Shown piece after piece: positions 1 through 10,268 of a DNA stretch of 64,000 bases. Where the stretch lies: the NCBI GenBank assembly GCA_038373865.1, contig JAXGGA010001140.1, forward strand, positions 62,001 to 126,000, given 5' to 3'. Each line of letters opens with the position of its first letter. Within the stretch, counting starts at the first letter, position 1. This DNA is from Uloborus plumipes (lineage: Eukaryota > Arthropoda > Arachnida > Araneae > Uloboridae). The notes beneath the pieces are model-generated. The model was given only the letters and a program-made list of their open reading frames with translations. It searched no databases and was not told the DNA's origin. Made by a program: the position numbers and the translations under genes.

Positions 1-2029
1 TATTCTATAATTTTTATCGTCCCCTTCTTTTGGAAACCAAAAAAATCTTAAATAATCTCTATCCTCCTCAGCTATTCCAATAGTTAAGAATGCACCCTGA
101 ATATCACTGCAAAACGCATGTTCATATTCGCGAAATCTCAAAATTATATCTAAAATCCGAGGATTCAAAGCTGGTCCAGAATACAAACAGTCATTCAAAG
201 ATTTCAGATTTGCACCACCTGAACTCGAGCCGTCAAAGACCAAACGGACTTTCGTCGTTTCTTTATCTTTTCGCACTACCGCGGAATGTGGCATGTAATA
301 AGAATTTAATTCAAATTCTGAGCAACATTCTTCCACAATATTTGTTTTCATCTGCTCCTCAACAACATTTGTATACTCATTATATAGCCAGTTGTTCTCT
401 TTTATTTTAACGTTTAACTTATCAAATCTTCTTTTCGCTATCTCCCAATTATTGCACAAATCAATTGGCCTTTCGCCCCAAAATAATTTAGTTTCATACA
501 TCCCATTCTTATACTTCAAATTTTTCTCAAATTCTAAAATGAAATCTTTATCGCAATCAGATATACCCTTTTCCGATTCGCGAATTCCCATGGATTCTAA
601 GTTCCAAAATTGAGTCAAATTTTCATTCAAATTTGAGCAACATTCAACTTTAAAAACCGAGGCGTTTTGTTTGTAGCTTTGGTTTATCGGAGATATTCGA
701 CCTTGAATTACTGATCCAAAAATGGTATCGATTGCGAATAAAGTTTTCGTTAACTTTTCCTTTTTTCCTGTATGAATTTGCCAAAAGTATTGCGCGCCTA
801 TCAATAGGGAAATTTCAGTTTCATTTGATTCATTTATGTTTGACAATTGAATGCCTTTAGCATTAAGTGCGTTTTTTAACTTATTTGACGGTGTTTTAAA
901 TGGGGTACCTGAAATAAACTCACTCAACAAAGCTTCTATCCTAATTTTCTTTTCGGGATCACGCGTATTGCTAAGAGTAAATTGCACAACATCGTATTTC
1001 TTGTGTAACGGTTCTCGCGAACCAAACGTGTACACCAACAAATCTTCCTGTCTTATAACGGGCAATTTTAATTCATTAGCTAAATCCTTTTTCAAAAAGC
1101 ACCTCTGTGACGCGTTATCCAGCAATAAATTTATTTCCTTTTTACACGAATCATGCTCTAAAACTGCATTGCAAGTTTCCAATAGTACCTCATCACAACC
1201 AGCAGTGTTTACATTCGCGCATGAAATTATTTTTGCAGGACTTTCAGAATTTTTGCCTACCGAACTGAGATTTACGCCAGTTCCCGGGGAGGGCAATACT
1301 GCTTTATCCGCTTCACATATTAATTCTGAGTGGCGTTTTTTACATTTGCTACAAGCCTGCCTTGCTTTACAAGTCCGAAATATGTGACCACGAGATAAGC
1401 AAAGATAACAAAGACCATTTTTTCTTAATGATAATTTCCTATCTTCAATAGATAACGGACAGCATTCTGAACTATGATTATTTTGGTTTTCTGTGGTACA
1501 AAACGCGCATTTGTTAACATTGACAACAAACGCAGAGGTTGTGGGAATTTTATTTTTCCCAAATGAAGAATCTATTTTGTTTTTATTAAATGGTCCCGGT
1601 TTCTGATTAACCTTTTCGATATAGTTACTTTTAGTTTCTTTGCGTAAGTCCGAATCATAAGAATTCATCAAATGTGCATTCCGTTCACGACACTCAATTT
1701 CAATCTTCAAAAAGTTCAACAAGTCTGAAATTACATTTCTTGCATTCCCATATGATTTTCGTGTAAATTCTAACGATAAATCCCGAGGAATTGATTTTAG
1801 CAATATTGGGTAAAGCAATGCACTGTACGAATCAGGATTAACTCCATTGCTCTGTAACCCCCGAATATTGATTTCACATTCGGCATACAACTTTCGCAAA
1901 TTTACAATATCAAAAGATTTACGAACAGGATTTAAATTAAGCAATTTAGACATGTGTGTGTCAATGATTATATCAGTTCTACCAAATTGTTCTTTCAATA
2001 TGTTAATCGCTAGTTTGTAATTTTTTAGA
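1..2029 (-). pseudogene. BEL gag-pol continuation: zinc knuckles, protease, start of reverse transcriptase
   Basis: On the minus strand a frame with no stop codon runs from about 2029 to the window edge, in the +1 register relative to the gag start. It continues the gag homology, then shows a CCHC knuckle (C-x2-C-x4-H-x4-C, near 1410-1365) followed by a second Cys/His cluster. Near 1127-1100 it has an LLDNASQ motif at the position of the retropepsin-like active site of DUF1758 proteases; the usual D-S/T-G is D-N-A here. From about 270 to 1 the N-terminal part of the BEL reverse transcriptase appears, with an LVFDGSS segment and DIQGAF, which corresponds to RT motif A with its catalytic Asp. 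The YxDD box and all later domains are outside the window. Confidence 0.85.
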
Positions 2030-2578
2030 GTTTAAAGTTAAACCTCTGACTGCTATTTCGGCCTCGTTAACTAAATAGGACTTTAAATAGTTAAACTTTT
2101 CGACATCACTCAATTTTACGTTATTGTGAATTGCGGTTTCGAATTGGGAAAAGAAATCATTAAATTTTAAAATATCTCCATCGAATTGGGGAATTTGCAA
2201 CTGAGGAATTCTAAGGCTGCATTGCTCATTTTCAACAGCTTCCCTCGCTGAATTTCGCATTGCAAAATCTCGTTTTTGGAGAATTTTACTCACCCGAACT
2301 TTGCAGGTTATGATTAAATCCTGGTATTCCAATTGCCGTTCAATTTCCTTCTCAAGGTCATCTGTATCGACCAACTTCATTATTTCTTCGTCTAATTTTT
2401 TCAGTTGTTGTTCCTTATCTAGAAGCGTAGCATATTTTTCTTCAATGATATCAACGGACATTCTGTCGCCATTCGCCATTTCTTTATCAATGGCCTTACT
2501 TGTTTCTGTTGTTGCCTTTCTTATAGGCGTTCGAATTTTCTTCAGAGCTTCAACATCCATTTCGAAGTAAAATTTCAA
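2003..2578 (-). pseudogene. BEL gag N-terminal segment (DUF1759-type), frameshifted
   Basis: A 191-codon frame starting at ATG 2578. Residues 1-110 are charged and likely coiled coil, with heptad-like K/E-rich stretches. Residues about 123-185 carry the DUF1759 signature seen in BEL/Pao Gag: RIPQLQIPQFDGDILKFNDF followed by FETAIHNN and FNYLKSYL. Such proteins package the element RNA. The frame ends ten codons after a run of six A (minus strand, 2021-2026), where homology continues in the +1 frame. An alternative start is Met7 (MDVEAL). The break could be a one-base insertion, a homopolymer sequencing error, or less likely programmed +1 frameshifting; the run does not form a classical slippery heptamer. 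Confidence 0.85.
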
Positions 2579-2600
2579 AATTTTTTAATCTAAAGGCCTT

Positions 2601-2618
2601 CCCAGGTTTCAGGCACCA
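2601..2618 (-). other. Putative primer binding site of the BEL element
   Basis: Minus strand TGGTGCCTGAAACCTGGG starts with TGG, as expected for pairing to a tRNA 3'-CCA end, and lies 4 nt inside the LTR end. The tRNA species is not identified with confidence. Confidence 0.5.
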
Positions 2619-2622
2619 AAAA

Positions 2623-2847
2623 TGTTAATTCTTAAATCAAGCTTCGCATGTTGAGCCAAACATCAGACGTTTTACCTTGAACACACTTTATTGAACGACA
2701 CAAGACATGGACTTACACAGCACAGAACACATACAAAACCAAAATCAAAACAGAATAGCCCCTCGGCAGAGGCGCATGCGCCTTTATAAGCACTGCCCAT
2801 TCTTTACGGTTACAGTTAAGTTTCAACAGGCCTATTTTGTTTTAACA
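2623..2847 (-). repeat. BEL element 5' LTR
   Basis: The proposed LTR runs on the minus strand from TGTTAA (2847) to TTAACA (2623), giving matching short inverted ends and a length of 225 bp. It holds a TATA-like box (TTTATA at about 2792-2797, plus-strand reading) and an AATAAA polyadenylation signal on the minus strand (TTTATT at 2687-2692). A CG-rich palindrome AGGCGCATGCGCCT lies at about 2771-2784, just upstream of the TATA box. The boundary is inferred from the end motifs and the adjacent primer binding site; the partner LTR is outside the window. Confidence 0.65.
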
Positions 2848-3727
2848 TATCTCTCTCCTGAATGATTGAGATTATGATTTATTTTTTTATTATTTTTTTT
2901 TAATATAAGCTGTCAAATTAGAAGCTTACCTTTTCATGTGTATTTAACTATTTATGCTTCATTTAAGAGTTAATAAACATCGACAAATAGTAGCGATTGA
3001 AGGGGACGGGGCATATTTTTGATGCAGCGGGGCACGTTTTCGATGCGAAAACATGCCCCGCTTGGTGTTCGAAAATGGGCCCCGTTGCCATGTTTTTCCT
3101 TTAACTTCACGCAGACGGTCAAAAAAAGAATTTTATGGACAAACCATCACATCACTGGTAGCTCCTAAATGTGCTCTTTCGAAATATTACAACAGACAAA
3201 AACTTAACCTAAGACGTACACGTTTGTTTTAAGTTTAAATGAGGTTATAAAAATTTACTTTATCTGCCCGGTCTCCCCTATATGGGCTGAAGTAAAAATG
3301 TTGGGAAATCTTAGTTTTAACCTAGAATTGGCTTGACCCAGTTTTAGCCTCTTAAAGGGGTAAGCATTAGCATCTCTTCGCGCTTTATCCGCAAAGTCTA
3401 GCCAGTCCCCGCTTTAACCGATTAAAGCTGGATTAACCCATCATTCTCACTTTAACAGTAACATATGCAAATAACCACTCTATATTTTATTTTCTTTCCA
3501 TTCTAAAATATGAATGTTGATGAAGCTTAAGATTACCTTAGCGCGCTGTTCTACTCAGTTTGTGAAGACGGAAAAAAGAGAAAGTTTCTGACCATAATGC
3601 TTAAAAAACTAAAGTGAGTCGAAGGTAACAGCGCTGTTAACGATCTGATCGCCTAGCATACTTTATCACCATCTTCATTTTTATGTTATAAATATAATTC
3701 CAGTATCTACAGTACAAAATATTATAG
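2848..3727. other. No gene seen; AT-rich flank with a GC-rich hairpin
   Basis: No coding signal in either strand. The only structure is the GGGGCA hairpin at 3027-3061, listed separately. The stretch 3240-3430 has slightly higher GC but no recognisable element. Confidence 0.6.
3027..3061. repeat. GC-rich hairpin (GGGGCA...TGCCCC)
   Basis: GCGGGGCACGTTTTCG is followed after a 3-nt loop (ATG) by CGAAAACATGCCCCGC, giving a 16-bp stem with one mismatch. The flanks repeat the same words (GACGGGGCATATTTTTGATGC upstream at about 3006; CGAAAATGGGCCCCG downstream at 3070-3084), so the motif occurs about three times in 90 bp. It is probably a small foldback element or its core. Confidence 0.6.
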
Positions 3728-3731
3728 AATT

Positions 3732-4010
3732 GAAGGGGCAAATGGATAAAGGTGATATGTTACATTTTTTGAAAAATTTACTTTTTACCATGGATGAAGG
3801 TTGATAAGTCCATCAGTATCATGTCCCCTTAGTCACAAAAATGACTGGTAGTGAGTGAATGTGTTTTACCCGTGTGTAGTGTAAGGATGTGTTTTACCCG
3901 TTGAGAAAAATCCATCAAAAAAAAAAAAAGCACTGCATTTTTTTTGGAAAGCTTTTTCTAGAAATTGAAAAAAAGTTGTCACATATCACCTTTATCCACT
4001 TGCCCCTTCA
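3732..4010. mobile_element. Short foldback/MITE, about 50-bp inverted repeats, AATT flanks
   Basis: The left arm begins GAAGGGGCAAATGGATAAAG and the right arm, reverse-complemented, begins GAAGGGGCAAGTGGATAAAG. Similarity extends about 40-50 bp inward through GGTGATATGT. Both ends are flanked by AATT (3728-3731 and 4011-4014), a candidate 4-bp target duplication, or simply the outer part of the palindrome. The interior holds two copies of GTGTTTTACCCG (about 3859 and 3889). No coding capacity. Confidence 0.7.
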
Positions 4011-4014
4011 ATTG

Positions 4015-5637
4015 TATTTTAATCAAAGTGTATACTGTACTTTCCAAACTCTTCCTTTCCTAACTATCCTCGTCTTAAGTCTCTCCCATTAATCATTGGT
4101 TTCAGGCATCGTAGCGGTATTTCTTGTTGAATAATACCTTTTTTTTTCTTAAATACCGTAAAATCTCAGTTTTTTATGAAGGAAGCAGTAATATGTTGTT
4201 AGGAAAGAGTTAAGAACAAATTGAAGAGTGGAAAGATCTAAATTATTTGAGTATTGTAAGGATCTCAGGGTGCAGGCGGCACACGAGGGACTCAAACTAC
4301 TCTGTTAGGAACCTGTGGATTACTCTTAAACGAACATTGGCAACAGGACTAGGCAGAGTTGTGTTAGGTGTGGCCGGCAAAAGAGGTGTTGGTGGACACA
4401 GAAGTGGTCAGTGGTTGTTGTTTTGCTAAAATAAGTGTTGTGTTTTTGGTGTGTACTTTCTGAATTTTGTGTTTAAATTACATAATTATTTTCAAATGAT
4501 TGTGCAGTCAATGTGTTTAGCGAAGATATAATTTAGCTCAATACTGCCTTGGGAACGGTGTTGGCCCCGGGTTAAATCAAGTTTACTGATATGTTTATAA
4601 AAAAATTATACTACATACCCTTTTGCACAGCATGAAATTTTGACTTACGCTAGGGGTCCTTGAACATATCCATCGCGTAATTCCGATTTTTAAAAAAACC
4701 TTGTCGAAATATAATTATTAAATTTTGCCTTTTTATCTTATAGATTTATTGCTGAACAATGTACTTCAGTCTTTCCCAGTGAAGAATGCATTGTGAAATG
4801 CACTTCATTAGAAATTACGTTTTGAAAAGCATGATGGGGAAATGGAATGCAGTCTCATTAGTTAAAATAGTTAGCATAACCTAGAACAGAATTTGATTAA
4901 ATTGGGGATGGAAAGGTATCCAGTTTAACTAGTCTCCGAAAAATCAATGAACTTTTTAATCAATATAAAATAATATGATTATTCACTTCCTCGTTACATT
5001 TGTTTTATTTCGAAAACAGTCTGCTTTAACAAAAATATGCGACCTGGCGTCCTTTTCTTTTAATTTATGGGATAGGACTTAAGTGTCTTGAATATTTATT
5101 GAAAAATAGGAAGCAATACATTACATAAATTTTAGGCAGAGTTTCCCTCATTTTACTCTCTTTAGTCAACAATTCAAAGTCAGAGAGACAACATTACTTT
5201 TGTACGAAATCTTGATTGGGCACACCAAATAGTTAGCTAAATAAATCGAGCAGGTAAAAATGATAGTTCAAAAATTCTTTTTTTTTTTAGAAATACCTTT
5301 AACAAACGTACCTTAGAGCGCCTCACAAGTGAAGAGGACCCATTTTTCTCTAGGGATGATGGTCGGAGCTATAAAGCAATTTATGCCCTTATTATACTGC
5401 AAATTGTGGGGGAGGGGGGGATTTACCAGGTACAACTTCGAAAGTCAGTTTTCGTCGAGCGAAACCGATACAAATGACGTCCTGTACTTTAAATTTTTCT
5501 TTAAAAATCAATTTCAATAAAGGCCCTAACTATGATTTTTATTGATTCTCTATTTAATTGCGTGTCGTTAAATATCAATTTTTTGTACATAAATAATTCA
5601 TGAAGGGATTTTTTTTTTGGAAGAAGAATATAACCTA
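4015..5637. other. No gene or repeat recognised
   Basis: AT-rich sequence with homopolymer runs. Open frames at 4247-4429 and 5329-5520 have no recognisable motifs and ordinary chance length. Confidence 0.5.
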
Positions 5638-6886
5638 TCCTAGTCTTAATATATAAAAATTAAGTGTCCCTGTGTTTGTGGCCAATGGACTCCTCAGCTA
5701 CAGAACCGATTTTAACCAAATTTTGTACGCAGTTTCAGTTTGGTCCAACTTAAATGATAGGATAGTGTTTATCTCAATTTAGGACCGCAATATATTTTTT
5801 ATTGCAAATTATCTATTTAGCTACCAGCTTTTCTGTATTCTTGGCTTCTATAAGATAAAATCTGCTCCTGGGTTGTCAGTTGCTTCAAACGCAAAATAAC
5901 GATCACGGATGTCGAATCGGTTTCTGGCATATTTGTCCCGATTCTCTTAATTTAAATTGTGCGTGTAAGTATTATTAAATCAATATTCGGAAAAGTATTA
6001 TTTGCTTGCTTCTCCTTTACTTAATTGAATTTATTAAAGCAGTTTAGATACTTAACATATGCTATTTTGTATGTGTTAAAAATATTTTTCACTCATGTTT
6101 AGGTACAAAAATTTTTTTAGGAAAATTATTTTAGTGAAAAATATCATACCTGTTTCGAGCTTTGAGTTATAAAATATTCATATTGTTTAGTGATTTTTAT
6201 GTCAGGTGTATTTAGACAAAGAAAGGCTCACTGCATTATGTGATCTTTTACCTATGTAATATTTAAATTTTTAGTGATTTAGTTCAGAATTGTGTTTGCG
6301 AAGCGTATCCATCTGCAGCAATAAATTTGCAAATTATCGTTCAACAATACATTTGGTATTTACTATTCAAAAAACAAATTCTTAGGAGGGAAAATGTACT
6401 GTTTTATGGTGCGAAGATTAAAATTATTTCTATACACACAATTTTTACCGTCACATTGCTTTGTAACATAAATCTACACCTCATAGTTTGCGATTCAAAA
6501 TTCGACTGTTTCGTAAATATCGTAACTTTTCGGGTTCTTAAGTTATACAATATTCATTTTTTTGTGATTTTGTATTTCAATTGTATTGTAATAAAAAAAG
6601 GTTTTACTGTAATCTGTGAACTTTTACCTGTGTAATGTTAAAATTTAGAGTGATTTTGCTCAGAATCGTATTTTCTAAACGTACCTCTCTGCATTCATAA
6701 GTTTTCAAATTATTACTATTATAGCTTATTTTTTATTTAATTTTTTTTTCCTTAGTAAATACAAATGTATTCTTGGACGACAATTTGTACATTTATAACC
6801 GTAGGTAGTACGGTAGTTCGCTCAGTATATAAAATGTTTAACTAAATCATACCTTAGCCACAGCAACGCGTGGCCGGGTCAGCTAG
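5638..6886 (+). mobile_element. Helitron-like non-autonomous element (tentative)
   Basis: The 5' end TCCTAGTCTTAATATATAAA and the 3' end GGCCGGGTCAGCTAG resemble arthropod Helitron-type repeats, which start with TC and end with CTAG. A GCCAC...GTGGC hairpin (about 6857-6874) lies just before the 3' end, as expected. The first 130 bp contains phrases seen in many arthropod dispersed repeats (CAGAACCGATTTTAACCAAA and GGATAGTGTTTATC). The 5' flank is A as expected for A/T insertion, but the 3' flank is C, not T. The body has a roughly 370-bp internal duplication (about 6110-6350 against 6480-6720), recognisable by TTTTACCTRTGTAATRTT and TCAGAATYGT. No Rep/helicase is encoded. Confidence 0.4.
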
Positions 6887-7469
6887 CGAAATATAAATCG
6901 GTGTGATGGAATAAAATGGGATTAAAAATCTCTCTAAGACAGCAATTTAAAATATCAGTTGACTTATATACATTTTACATAAAAATGAATTTTAACTAAA
7001 ACACTTAAGAAAAACTATTCGACGAGAAAAATTGGTATTAATAATGCACCACCATCTTTCTGAGTTCCATACTGGTCACTCTATTATTCCCGCAATTTTG
7101 AAAACAAAATATGAATATTCATTAAATCTGAAACATTTTTATGAAGAACAAGTAATATAACTTCAGTACATTGTTAATCATTTCAAATTGTACAATAAGA
7201 AACAGAAGTAAGTCTATGTTACCTTCTTTGACCCTACTTTACTATAATTTAGCCTCTTCATCCTTGTTCTCACACTACTTTTTTTATGTTGAGAATTGCA
7301 CTGTCCTTGAAAGAAGACTCTTCTCTATCCTTGATCTTGGCTCTATCCTTGAAAGAGCTACATACTGTATTTTCTTGATTTTGTGCTTTATTTAAGTTTT
7401 TTTTTTCTTATCTATCCTATGTTAGCACAAAGATTATTTGATTAATCTTTATTTTGACCCTACTTTATT
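6887..7469. other. No gene or repeat recognised
   Basis: AT-rich spacer. A 74-codon frame at 7171-7395 lacks domains. Confidence 0.5.
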
Positions 7470-7473
7470 TTAA

Positions 7474-8037
7474 CCCATTAATGCATGCCTAGCGTCACTT
7501 TTTAGGGACGGTCTAAAAAGGGTCCGTATTTCCCCAAAATGAACATGTCGACCAAATAATAGTGTTCAATTAGTACCTTGGTATTATTTCAATTCGTTAA
7601 TAACAGATTGCAGCACATAACCATTGTAAAGTGTGTTCTATAACAGTTTTAATATGATTTTTTTTTCATATTGAAACTGCTACAGAATTACAGAAACTTA
7701 CAGAATTTTTCTTTATCAAAAATTACATCGTTCACAATCTCAGGAAAAAAAAGCCAAGTTTTCAAAGTTATTCCCAGCTTCCCAGTTTATGTTAATTGCT
7801 GATTTTATTTTTTCTTATAAAATGCCTTTTTAAATATCATATCGTAGGCAGAAAAGAAATAGTAATAAAAGTATGTACCCTCTGGGGTCTATCGTAACTT
7901 TTAAGGGACGATTTTTCTTTCCTGAATAAAAAAAATATTTTTTACATGATATTTTTAATTATTTTTCCTGTTAATTTCACTCTGTTTGTAACCAGTATAC
8001 AAAATATCTTTGGAAAAAAATCTCAGGCATTAATGGG
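7474..8037. mobile_element. piggyBac-type MITE (564 bp, TTAA target duplication)
   Basis: Flanked by TTAA on both sides (7470-7473 and 8038-8041), the diagnostic duplication of piggyBac transposases. The terminal inverted repeats are CCCATTAATGC at the left and GCATTAATGGG at the right, so they begin CCC and end GGG as is usual for the superfamily. The interior is AT-rich, non-coding, with GGGACGGTCT (about 7504) and GGGACGATTT (about 7902) near the two ends as a possible subterminal motif. Confidence 0.75.
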
Positions 8038-8041
8038 TTAA

Positions 8042-9018
8042 ATGTCTTATTTATTTTTTTTTTTCACTTTTTTAAAGATATTTTATTATACGATAACTCA
8101 AACTATCGTATTAAAATTTGAAATACACAGAAGGGTCAAAAAATTTACCTGATCTCTTGACTTTTGGTTACTACTAGCGGGATTTGTAAAATATATGTTT
8201 TAAGTATGGCTGAAAAATAAAGTTAAGTTGTACTGAAAAAGATTAAAAATGACACAAACGAGCAAAATGTAAGTTATTTATGTTAATTTAGTGCTTTGTA
8301 TAGAACTTTTAAAATATTGTCATTTGTATATACATTTACATGAACTGTAGAAAACAATTGCAGAAACTAATCTAAACACAATATTAATAACATTCACGCT
8401 AAGATTTCTGTCAGTTATGAAAGGAAAAATTATTTGCAAACAGTTAGTAATAAACATGTTTATAATATTGTGTAAAAAGCTGTTACTATTTAAGGTTCCT
8501 TTTTTCCTTTCTTTCGTCAGAAATGCCACTGTATATCCAAGCTTTCTATTAAATGAATCCTAGAGAATGTGCACTGAGAAATACACATCTGATCCTTAGT
8601 GACAAGTGTGACTGAAAAGAAAAATCAAACACGCGGGCGCTTACACAACTGTCAAAAGGAAAGTCTTGATCATTTCTCACTTCAAAATGTAAACAAAAGA
8701 CATTGATCTCCCAAAGACAATCTTTTTCAACTTGTTCTATTTTGAAATTCTTGCTTTCAGAGAAATTACAAATGAGTCTTTGGAAGAAAAATCGCAATGA
8801 ATTTGACACGAAGTCCTAAGAGTGACAAAGTACAGAATTTGCTTTTAATAAAGCGTCTTAAAAATAGTTAGTATAACTTTTTGTATATCGAGTTGGTTGT
8901 ATTAGTGTATCATTTAGGGTTAGCATATTAAAAAAATGATAAAACAATTATTTCATACAGTAGCTGTTCAAAATAGACATATATATTGTCATTACACAAT
9001 AAGGAAGAAAATATATAC
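8042..9018. other. No gene or repeat recognised
   Basis: AT-rich. The 69- and 86-codon minus-strand frames (8320-8529, 8549-8809) have no recognisable domain. Confidence 0.5.
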
Positions 9019-9730
9019 AGCGTGATTCAGAATTCATCATCGATACTTCGTGGGTAGGTAGAGAATAGGGAAAAAAAATGCATTTTACATAGGAATACAT
9101 GGGCACACGCGAGCATATAGCGGTGTGGAGTGGTTGGCGTGTACACAACTCTCATACATAAGCACAGCTATTTAACATGTGCAGTCAAGTGCTATTGCAG
9201 AAGGAACCTGAACTGGTATACAGTGAAAACTGTGTATAACGATACTGTACGTAACGATAAACCTGCCTATTATAATATTTTGGTTTGGTCCCAGCCAACA
9301 GTTTGCACTGTCTGCAATCATAATCTGTCTATAACGATATTTTTTCTCGGTCCCTTGAGTATCGTTATACACAGATTTCACTATGTGGATTGAATTTGCA
9401 GATATGCCTGTATGTTACGTTATGGAAAAGTGCCAGACATATTGCTGAAAGTCCGGTTGTCCCCATGCACATGCAACGCTGTTGTGAGGCAAACCTTCTA
9501 GCGGCAGTTCACCACATCCTGTAAATCTGTGCAAGATATGCAATTAAATGTTTCATGTAAGATATGTTTTCCCTTACTACTTTCTTGTTATGTGGTCCTG
9601 CCATCATTGAACTGGGTTCATTTTGTTCTACTACATGGCATATACGCTCTTTCTCTTTGGCGTGACATATCCTTCTTTTGGTATAGCCTACCTCCCCACC
9701 AAATATTGTTGATAAATTCTGAATCACACT
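9019..9730. mobile_element. Non-autonomous inverted-repeat element (GTGATTCAGAATT ends)
   Basis: 43-bp terminal inverted repeats at 9019-9061 and 9688-9730 share GTGATTCAGAATTYATCA and the inner GTGGGKAGGTAG, with about eight differences. No clear target duplication is visible, so the superfamily is left open. The interior has no transposase and is interrupted by a pogo-type MITE (9221-9383), which inserted later. Confidence 0.7.
9221..9383. mobile_element. pogo/Tigger-like MITE nested in the 9019-9730 element
   Basis: About 163 bp, nearly palindromic. The left end CAGTGAAAACTGTGTATAAC and the reverse-complemented right end TAGTGAAATCTGTGTATAAC share 17 of 20 bases and continue into CGATACT. 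TA precedes the left end (9219-9220); the right border has mutated, so the duplication is not exact. CAGTGAAA...TATAACGA termini are typical of pogo/Tigger-derived MITEs. Confidence 0.65.
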
Positions 9731-10268
9731 CTATTCCAGAAACTTATCGACGCATGACATCACAGATCATCACCAGATAACAATTATTGTATCAAGTCCG
9801 AATACAATGTAAATTAACTTTTCCAGCATTATACTTAAAGAACAAAACTTATTACTGTTAATAAGAAAGTTTTTATAACCACAGCTGGCTTTCTGCTATC
9901 TGGAAATTGAAAACATAAAGATTAGGAAACGAGAAAAAAACTTCAATCATAAGAAAGATTTTGAAAGTTTTACTTTAATCAGTGTACAGTCATAACCGAT
10001 TGAATTTGAAATAGGATATGCAATCATTGATTTTGCAATCCAAAGTAGATTGCTATCCAAAATATAATTTCGAGGCCTTTTAATTAGAAATGGAATGATT
10101 AAAATCAGAAATGCAGCGAATGAAAAATTGAAAGGTTACATTTGTGTACGTCATGAAAGATAAAAAAGAGGAAATTAGTATTTTTAGTGACTTAGAGAAA
10201 TAAATCTTTTTGAGCGTAGAAAACAATATTTGTCTACTTTAGCTAGATTGTTCTTATTTTATTACTGC
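9731..10268. other. No gene or repeat recognised
   Basis: AT-rich spacer between two repeats. Confidence 0.5.

Larger units (their letters stand above)
1..2847 (-). mobile_element. BEL/Pao LTR retrotransposon, 5' half, truncated by window edge
   Basis: Read on the minus strand the order is: 5' LTR (2847-2623), primer binding site (2618-2601), gag start at 2578, zinc knuckles, retropepsin-like region, then the beginning of reverse transcriptase at the window edge. This gag - knuckle - protease - RT order with a DUF1759/DUF1758-type N-terminal half is the signature of the BEL/Pao group. The rest of RT, RNase H, integrase and the 3' LTR would lie to the left of base 1, so the target duplication and LTR divergence cannot be assessed. 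The coding frame is broken once near 2021-2026, so this copy is probably not autonomous unless that is a sequencing error. All plus-strand open frames here are antisense shadows. Confidence 0.9.

Noticed and set aside
851..1387. 178-codon plus-strand frame
   Set aside because: Antisense shadow of the BEL gag-pol frame, which has recognisable domains on the minus strand.
2021..2026. Programmed gag-pol frameshift in BEL
   Set aside because: The run lies within the conserved DUF1759 domain, needs a +1 shift and lacks a slippery heptamer; mutation or sequencing error is simpler.
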